A stretch of DNA of 64,000 bases from CAYZWU01 sp964482235 (lineage in GTDB: Bacteria; Planctomycetota; B15-G4; CAYZWU01), in the NCBI GenBank assembly GCA_964482235.1, contig CAYZWU010000011.1, positions 62,001 to 126,000 of the forward strand, written 5' to 3'. The notes below the pieces were generated by a model that did no database searches, had not been told where the DNA came from, and was given only the letters and a program-made list of their open reading frames with translations. Of the stretch, positions 58,843 to 64,000 are shown piece by piece (position 1 is the first letter of the stretch; each line of letters opens with the position of its first letter). A program made the position numbers and the translations under genes.

Positions 58843-59181
58843 ATGCCCACTTACGATTATGTCTGCGGATCGTGCAACCACGCTTTCGAGCGATTCCAAT
58901 CGATCACGGAGAACGCGCTCCGGAAATGCCCGGAATGCGGCAAGCTGAAGCTGAAGCGGCTCATCGGATCGGGATCGGGCATCATCTTCCACGGCAGCGG
59001 CTTCTACGAGACCGACTACCGCAGCGAATCGTACAAGAACGGCGCCAGGATGGAAAAATCATCTCCCGCCGCGTCGACCTCCTCGTCGTGCTCGTCCTCT
59101 TCCTGCTCCTCGTCCTCTTCCTCCTCGTCGACCTCTTCCTCCAAGGGCAAGGCAAAGAAGAAGGTCAAGAAAGCCTCGTGA
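58843..59181 (+). CDS. FmdB-family zinc-ribbon protein with Ser/Cys-rich tail
   Basis: 112 residues. MPTYDYVCGSCNHAFERFQS and LRKCPECGKLKLKRLIGSGS form the FmdB regulatory-type zinc ribbon (two CxxC), ending in GIIFHGSGFYETDYR as in many family members. From about residue 78 the protein is almost only Ser with scattered Cys and Thr, ending in KGKAKKKVKKAS. SD AGGAGAGGAAG. It may belong to the grpE transcript (17 bp gap). Function of the family is unknown. Confidence 0.88.
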   Translation: MPTYDYVCGSCNHAFERFQSITENALRKCPECGKLKLKRLIGSGSGIIFHGSGFYETDYRSESYKNGARMEKSSPAASTSSSCSSSSCSSSSSSSSTSSSKGKAKKKVKKAS

Positions 59182-59193
59182 TTCGTCGCGCCC

Positions 59194-62100
59194 TCATCGC
59201 GGCGACGTGACCACCTCGAGCTCCACCTCCTCGGTCTCTCCCCTTCGCACGGAAACCTCGATGCTTCCCGTGTGGGCCTCGGTCCCCGTACCCATGTCGA
59301 TGATGCCGCTCGCGTCGAGACGGTAGCGCCCCGCCTCCAGGCCTTCGATCTTGAACCGCCCGCTCGCGTCCGACACGGTCATGGGCGGCATGGAGCCATC
59401 CCCAGCGTCCCCATCCCCACCGTCGAGCCTCTCGTAGCGGATCATGATGGCCGGCACGGGGCTGCCGTTCTCGCGGCTCATTGTCCTGCCCTCGATCGTC
59501 GCCCCCCGGGCCAGCGAGAGGTTTCTCCCGCTCGTCTCCTTCCCCTCGCGCACCTCCACCGGCTCCAGCTTTCCCTTGAGGAACCCGGCGCCCGAGGCGG
59601 TGAGGCGGTAGACGCCCTCCTTGAGAAAACGGATCTCGTACCGTCCCTCGTCGTCGGTGAAGATCTCCTTGCCCGACCCGTCCATGAAGATGGTGTTGAG
59701 GTTCCCCGGTCCGGAGCCCGATGACGTCATGGTGATGCTCATCATCCGGACCTGGCGCCGCTCCTGCGGCTTCTCCTTGACGTAGTTCTCGAGGGAGATC
59801 CGCACGCCCTTCACCGGAAGCCCCGTTCCCGTCTCGGTCACACGTCCGGTGATCCTGCCCGACGGAAGCTCGAAGTCCCGCTCCACCCTGCTGGCCGGCG
59901 ACACGGTGACATCCTGCTCGAAATCATCGGGCACGCCGGCGATGCCGAGGCGGACGTTGTAGTCGCCCGGCCCGATCCCATCCATAAGGTACCGACCATC
60001 CTCATCGGTGTGCACGGTCTTGAGCGCCATGAAGGACATCCCGTCGGGTTTGTGGAGCTGCACCTCGACCCCCGCCGCTCCCTTTCCCGCCTCACGGACG
60101 TATCCGGCGACGCTGCCCTCGGGCAGATCCCTGAGATCCACGGTGGCGACATCGCCCTCCTCCACGGCCACGCGGATCCCTCCAGGATCGACGGGCTCGC
60201 TCCCGCTGAACACCATCATGAAGGACGAGCTCTCGTCATGGCCCTTCTTCAGGAGGACGCTGTAGAATCCGGGCTCCAAACCCTTGAAGGCGTACTTTCC
60301 GTCAACGTTCGATGTGACCACCTCCTCCAGGCCCTCGCCGAAGAGCGCGACGGCTCGGACCTTCATTCCCGAAGCGGGTTTCCCGTCCTTCCCGTAGACC
60401 GTGCCCTCGATACCGCCGCCGGCGCGCAGCGTCAGCTTCAGGTCCTCTTTCCTGTCGCCCGATTCCAGGCCGACGATCTCGCGAGGCGGAGATTCCACGT
60501 AGATCTGATGAACGGCCTTGAGCTCGTAGTCGCCTTCCGGCACCCCTCTCAGATCGAACTTCCCGTCGCGGCCGGTCACGGACCTCTGGGTCTTCCTCAC
60601 GGTCAAGCCGCTCGTGATCTCGGGAATGCCGTCGTTCTCATCGGAGTTCCTGATCATGCGCTTCCTGACGCCCGGGGGAAGAGCCGGATCCTTGACCAGA
60701 GGCTCGAGCAGGACCGTGGCCTCGGCCACGGGATCGCCGGAGGGATCGAGGACGGTTCCCGAGATCCTCGCCTCGGGATTCAACGCGGCATCCGTCTCCC
60801 TCTTCTCACCCGGCGCCGCGGCGATATTGCTGATCCTCGTTTCCGCGTACCCGTCGGCACTGAAACGGAGATCGATCCCCTCGCTGTCCACACCCTCGAC
60901 GAGGTAGGCTCCGCGCGGATCGACGCCCGTACCGATCCTGTCCGCCGCATCGCGGCCCCGGTAGATCGTGCCGTTGAAGGCGATGCCGAACCGCGCCCTG
61001 TTGACGCGAAGGTCGAAGCCGTCCAGGGGATCGCCTGTTTTCGAATCCGTAAGGCGGCCGAAGACGGATCCGCCCTTCCTGAGGACGAAAGTCACCCCTT
61101 CTTCCCCGGCCTCGACGCCGCTATGCGACTCGGGGAACCAGACGCCGCCCGATGCGGTGAGCTCGAAGACGCCTTCATCGAGGCCTTCGATCAGGAAGGA
61201 GCCGTCCTTCCCGGTCCTGCTCTCGCGCGGCGTGAAGAACCGGAATCCCGAGCCGATCTCGATCACGTTCATCGACTTGTTCCGGCCGGCCGAGACGTAG
61301 ATCCCCTCCAGGGGATTTCCGTCCTCGTCCCGGATGAAGCCCGAGATGATGTACCCTCTTTTGAGGAGGACCGGAGGGCTCGCCGTGTCGCGTCCCTTCT
61401 CCACCACGAGCTCGCTGCCCGAGCAGGAAGGATAAGAGTCGTGTGAAACGGAGAGCCGGCAGCGGCCCGGCTCCACACCCCTCACGCGGAAGTAGCCTTC
61501 CCGGTCCGTCGCGGCGGTTCTCTCCTTCACGATGGAGCTGCCGCCCGTGATCACGATCGCCCCCCCGTCGCTGTGCACGCTGTTCTCGATGTTGACCACC
61601 GACACCTCGGCCCCTTCCACCGGGATCTCTCCGTCCTTGGTTCGCACGAAGCCGGTGACGCTGCCGCCCAGGTCGAGCACGATGGTCCCCAGGTCGAGGC
61701 TGCCGCCCGAAAAATCTCCCAGCAGGATCCGGTGCTTCACGAAATCGTCGTGATCCACGAGTAGGCAGGCGCCGGTCGTGTCCGGCAGCTCCCCCAGGGA
61801 GAAGCGGCCGTCCCGGTCCGTTTCGGTGCGGATCTTGGCCTGGAAGCCGGGCCGGGGGAAGCGGAGCTCGCTCTCCTTCGTGAACGAGATCCGGGCACCC
61901 TGGAGGCCGATGCCGTTCTCGGCCACGACCCGGCCGTGAAGGCTGCCGTCTCCCGGCTCCGCCGAACCGGCCCCCGCCCCGGCGGAGCCGTCCTTCCCCG
62001 CGGGCGAAGAGGCGATCTTCTCGCGGCTCCGGTTCTTCTCATCGCCTTCCGCCGCTTCGGCTGTTCCGTCGATCGACGAGCCGCTCTCTGCAGATCCGGC

Positions 62101-62223
62101 CCGGCCGATCCCTTCCTTCTCCTCTTCCGCGGGCGAGAAGTCCCACAGGAAAAGGATGGCGGCAACGGCCACGATCCCGATGACGGCAACCACGACAAGG
62201 GCCATCTGCTCGCGATTCTTCAT
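59194..62223 (-). CDS. Large membrane-anchored protein with about nine carboxypeptidase-regulatory-like repeats
   Basis: 1009 residues. One N-terminal helix (MALVVVAVIGIVAVAAILFL) and a low-complexity E/S/G/A linker (about 30-92) lead into beta-sandwich repeats, each opened by a G-x-[VI]-x-G-x-[VL] strand: LHGRVVAENGIGLQGARISF, SVTGFVRTKDGEIPVEGAEV, IISGFIRDEDGNPLEGIYVS, SVFGRLTDSKTGDPLDGFDL, ISGTVLDPSGDPVAEATVLL, IEGTVYGKDGKPASGMKVRA, VAGYVREAGKGAAGVEVQLH, ITGRVTETGTGLPVKGVRIS and IEGRTMSRENGSPVPAIMIR. Same architecture as the 658-residue protein at 16186-18162, with more repeats. No enzymatic domain. Probably periplasmic or surface-exposed; role unknown. Confidence 0.87.
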   Translation of the reverse strand: MKNREQMALVVVAVIGIVAVAAILFLWDFSPAEEEKEGIGRAGSAESGSSIDGTAEAAEGDEKNRSREKIASSPAGKDGSAGAGAGSAEPGDGSLHGRVVAENGIGLQGARISFTKESELRFPRPGFQAKIRTETDRDGRFSLGELPDTTGACLLVDHDDFVKHRILLGDFSGGSLDLGTIVLDLGGSVTGFVRTKDGEIPVEGAEVSVVNIENSVHSDGGAIVITGGSSIVKERTAATDREGYFRVRGVEPGRCRLSVSHDSYPSCSGSELVVEKGRDTASPPVLLKRGYIISGFIRDEDGNPLEGIYVSAGRNKSMNVIEIGSGFRFFTPRESRTGKDGSFLIEGLDEGVFELTASGGVWFPESHSGVEAGEEGVTFVLRKGGSVFGRLTDSKTGDPLDGFDLRVNRARFGIAFNGTIYRGRDAADRIGTGVDPRGAYLVEGVDSEGIDLRFSADGYAETRISNIAAAPGEKRETDAALNPEARISGTVLDPSGDPVAEATVLLEPLVKDPALPPGVRKRMIRNSDENDGIPEITSGLTVRKTQRSVTGRDGKFDLRGVPEGDYELKAVHQIYVESPPREIVGLESGDRKEDLKLTLRAGGGIEGTVYGKDGKPASGMKVRAVALFGEGLEEVVTSNVDGKYAFKGLEPGFYSVLLKKGHDESSSFMMVFSGSEPVDPGGIRVAVEEGDVATVDLRDLPEGSVAGYVREAGKGAAGVEVQLHKPDGMSFMALKTVHTDEDGRYLMDGIGPGDYNVRLGIAGVPDDFEQDVTVSPASRVERDFELPSGRITGRVTETGTGLPVKGVRISLENYVKEKPQERRQVRMMSITMTSSGSGPGNLNTIFMDGSGKEIFTDDEGRYEIRFLKEGVYRLTASGAGFLKGKLEPVEVREGKETSGRNLSLARGATIEGRTMSRENGSPVPAIMIRYERLDGGDGDAGDGSMPPMTVSDASGRFKIEGLEAGRYRLDASGIIDMGTGTEAHTGSIEVSVRRGETEEVELEVVTSPR

Positions 62224-62390
62224 CTCGTCTTCCTCCCGTACGGGTAGATTGTCGCAGAGGGTGCTCCATTCTCACGAATGTTACTATTACGAAGCGAATA
62301 GGCGATCCATATGAAGAAAAAACGCTTTTCCCGTCCGCCGATCGTGGAGTATCACTGTCCCCCGGCAATGACCCGAAGGAGGCTTTGGCA

Positions 62391-63779
62391 TTGACGCAGA
62401 GATTCCGGACAATCCAGACGCTCCTCGCCGGAGCAATGATCCTCTGCGGGGCAGCTGCGTCGTGTGCCTCCCCGCCCTTCCCCCGCCTCGGGCCCGATCC
62501 CACGGAGAACGGGCGGTACGGCTTCACCTTCGCGGCGCCCCGCGGCTGGACCGCCCTGCCGCCGCCCATGGGCGACGACTCGATCCTCCACCTCTTCCAG
62601 AACAGGGAGCCGGACAGCCATCCCGGAGCGGTCTTCTACCAGAGGGCGCGGCTCGAGGTCATCGTGCTGGAGAAGGGAAGGGGCGAATACACGGCCCGGG
62701 TCCTCTCCCGCTGCGGCGGGAAGGCAGCGCCGTCGGCGTCGGGTGATTTCAGCTTCACCTTTCCCTGCACCGTGCTGAAGGGAGGCAGCCCGATCGAGGT
62801 CCCGCACCGGGTTCGCGCCCGCCTCTTCGCCTGCGGCGGCGTGGATCTGGCCTTCCAGATCGTCTGCCTCGATGCCGCGTACGAGAAAAAGTACGCCTCG
62901 CTCTGCGACAGGCTCTTCGGGAGCGTCTCCTTCTTTCGGGAGGCAGCGCCTTCACCGGGCCCGCCCTGCGGAAGCGGTGATCTCGACGAGGCCAGGATCC
63001 AACGTCAGATTGCGAGGCTGCCCCCCGGCTGGCGGGTTCACCGCACCGTGGACGGGCGTTTCGTCCTCTGTTCCAACGCCGCCGCCTCATGCACCGGCGA
63101 GGCGGTCCGCATGGCCGAAGAGCTCGGATCGATCCTCCGGGACCTCTTTCCTCGCCCGCTCCGCATTCGCCGCACCCCCCTGATCCGGATCTTCGGCAGT
63201 CGGGAGGAATACCTCGGATACGGCGGCCGTCCCGGAACATCGGGCTACTGGTCGGGGCGCCACGGCGAGATCGTGGTCTATCACGACCGATCGGTCGAAA
63301 GGGAAGAAAGCCTCCGGGTTCTCCGCCACGAGCTCTGCCACCGGTTCCTGCACGACCTCCTCGGCGCCTCGCCTCCCCCCTGGCTCGACGAGGGAGCGGC
63401 CGAGTTCTTCTCCGCCTGCCGCTTCGAAAACGGATCGGTGATTCCGGCCCGGCGGAAGGGGAAAAGAAATATTCTCCGTTCCTTCCTGGGAAAGGGCGCC
63501 TGCCCGCCCGTCAGGGAGCTTATCCATCTCACCAGGGACGGCTTCATGGCGGCACCGCGGCTCAACTACGCCAGGGCCTGGTCGTTCTTCGACTTCCTGT
63601 TCGCCTCGAGGGATCAGGCCGCTTTGGACGAAAACTGGTGGCTCCGCGTCGCGGCGACCTGGATCGACCGCTTCGCCGCGACGGGCGACCGGAAGGCGGC
63701 CGATCAGGCCCTCCATGCCGGTTTCCCCCCAATCGAATGGGAAAAGCTGGAAGAGGCCTGGGCCGCGTCGTTGCGATGA
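62391..63779 (+). CDS. Exported metallopeptidase-like protein (DUF1570 type) with intact HELCH
   Basis: 462 residues from a TTG at 62391, chosen because AGGAGG lies 8 nt upstream (TTG 62385 would leave 2 nt). A signal peptide with a possible lipobox (LLAGAMILCGAAASCAS) is followed by a beta-rich domain (about 30-180) and a gluzincin-like domain: IRIFGSREEYLGYG, LRVLRHELCHRFLHDLLGAS (HExxH 313-317) and PPWLDEGAAEFFSA with the third ligand region. ARAWSFFDFLF follows, as in DUF1570-like secreted proteins. Unlike the relative at 24696-26177, the catalytic Glu is present. Peptidase activity is inferred. Divergent from the large repeat protein. Confidence 0.82.
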   Translation: MTQRFRTIQTLLAGAMILCGAAASCASPPFPRLGPDPTENGRYGFTFAAPRGWTALPPPMGDDSILHLFQNREPDSHPGAVFYQRARLEVIVLEKGRGEYTARVLSRCGGKAAPSASGDFSFTFPCTVLKGGSPIEVPHRVRARLFACGGVDLAFQIVCLDAAYEKKYASLCDRLFGSVSFFREAAPSPGPPCGSGDLDEARIQRQIARLPPGWRVHRTVDGRFVLCSNAAASCTGEAVRMAEELGSILRDLFPRPLRIRRTPLIRIFGSREEYLGYGGRPGTSGYWSGRHGEIVVYHDRSVEREESLRVLRHELCHRFLHDLLGASPPPWLDEGAAEFFSACRFENGSVIPARRKGKRNILRSFLGKGACPPVRELIHLTRDGFMAAPRLNYARAWSFFDFLFASRDQAALDENWWLRVAATWIDRFAATGDRKAADQALHAGFPPIEWEKLEEAWAASLR

Positions 63780-63904
63780 CTCCACCAGCTGCGGCGACAG
63801 GACTGCGCAGGAAGGATTTCCGACAATCTGCAGCGGGAGATGAAAGCGCGGAATCGGCAGCGACGCGAACAACGTTCAGCCGTCGGGGAAAAGAGAAGGA
63901 AATG

Positions 63905-63933
63905 TTGACTTCAGAAACGGGGAAAGCTATAAG
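63905..63933 (+). promoter_or_regulatory. Strong promoter near the right edge
   Basis: TTGACT (63905-63910), 17-bp spacer, TATAAG (63928-63933). Transcription would start near 63940, just before a hairpin that reaches the window end. The gene it serves is outside the window or is a short RNA. Confidence 0.6.
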
Positions 63934-63978
63934 CGGCAAATTACGTTATCCCGTTCTTGCATAAAGTATCCATAATAG

Positions 63979-64000
63979 AAGCCGGGCATCTCCCGGCTTT
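63979..64000 (+). terminator. Terminator-like hairpin at the window end
   Basis: AAGCCGGG (63979-63986), loop CATCT, CCCGGCTT (63992-63999) followed by T at the edge. It could end the metallopeptidase-like gene or the transcript from the promoter at 63905. The length of the T run cannot be seen. Confidence 0.65.

Noticed and set aside
63902..63964. Short ORF MLTSETGKAISGKLRYPVLA
   Set aside because: It lies across the strong promoter at 63905-63933 and has no family match; the promoter is the better reading.

Overview
This is about 64 kb of GC-rich, tightly packed, mostly minus-strand chromosomal DNA from a Gram-negative bacterium. The envelope genes (apolipoprotein N-acyltransferase, lipid A acyltransferase, heptose activation genes, heptosyltransferase, YidC, an RND efflux pair, MreB/MreC) show an LPS-bearing outer membrane. 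The Hanks-type receptor kinase, the FHA-sigma54 activator, large exported proteins made of carboxypeptidase-regulatory-like repeats, an NPCBM protein, HEAT-repeat exported proteins, two GroELs and a coiled-coil membrane protein of a type I associate with planctomycetes all suggest Planctomycetota or another little-cultured phylum. The phylum cannot be fixed from this window alone. I see no insertion sequence, prophage, CRISPR array or conjugation gene. GTG and TTG starts are frequent and were often decided by Shine-Dalgarno (SD) position.

Layout. 1-5.1 kb (minus): mreB and a cut mreC; an operon of a coiled-coil membrane protein and a 54-residue membrane protein, with a consensus promoter and an intrinsic terminator; lnt. 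5.3-10.6 kb (plus): RND adaptor and pump, then tRNA-Ala(CGC). 10.8-13.9 kb (minus): formate-THF ligase, a YugP-type membrane protease and a cyclohydrolase-like protein, probably one-carbon folate metabolism. 14.0-16.1 kb (plus): nifU-nifS for Fe-S assembly. 16.2-19.2 kb (minus): a regulatory-domain repeat protein and a RimK-like ATP-grasp ligase.

19.3-29.2 kb (minus) is a run of five touching or overlapping genes: heptosyltransferase, FHA-GAF-sigma54 activator, an exported metallopeptidase-like protein whose motif is HQVGH instead of HExxH, a transmembrane Ser/Thr kinase with a large extracytoplasmic part, and a HEAT-like exported protein. It looks like an undescribed envelope-signalling unit. 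29.4-37.0 kb (minus) is a seven-gene lipid A/core operon: LpxL, a deoxyhypusine-synthase-like protein, bifunctional HldE, a second stand-alone heptose kinase, a second stand-alone nucleotidyltransferase, a two-domain WaaP-like kinase and a GT4 glycosyltransferase. The heptose-activating enzymes are therefore encoded twice in adjacent genes.

37.4-49.0 kb (minus): a Trm112-like small protein, a metallophosphoesterase, yidC, mnmE, an unknown exported protein, nrdR, a double ATP-cone protein resembling NrdD without its glycyl-radical end, and smc. 49.1-52.8 kb: HEAT lipoprotein, radC and an NPCBM protein. 53.2-59.2 kb (plus): chaperone cluster groEL1-groES-groEL2-dnaJ-grpE plus an FmdB-type zinc ribbon. 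A perfect 24-bp palindrome and a sigma54-type -24/-12 element lie upstream of groEL1, which is notable because a sigma54 activator is encoded in the same window. 59.2-64 kb: a second, larger regulatory-repeat protein and an exported metallopeptidase-like protein with an intact HELCH motif.
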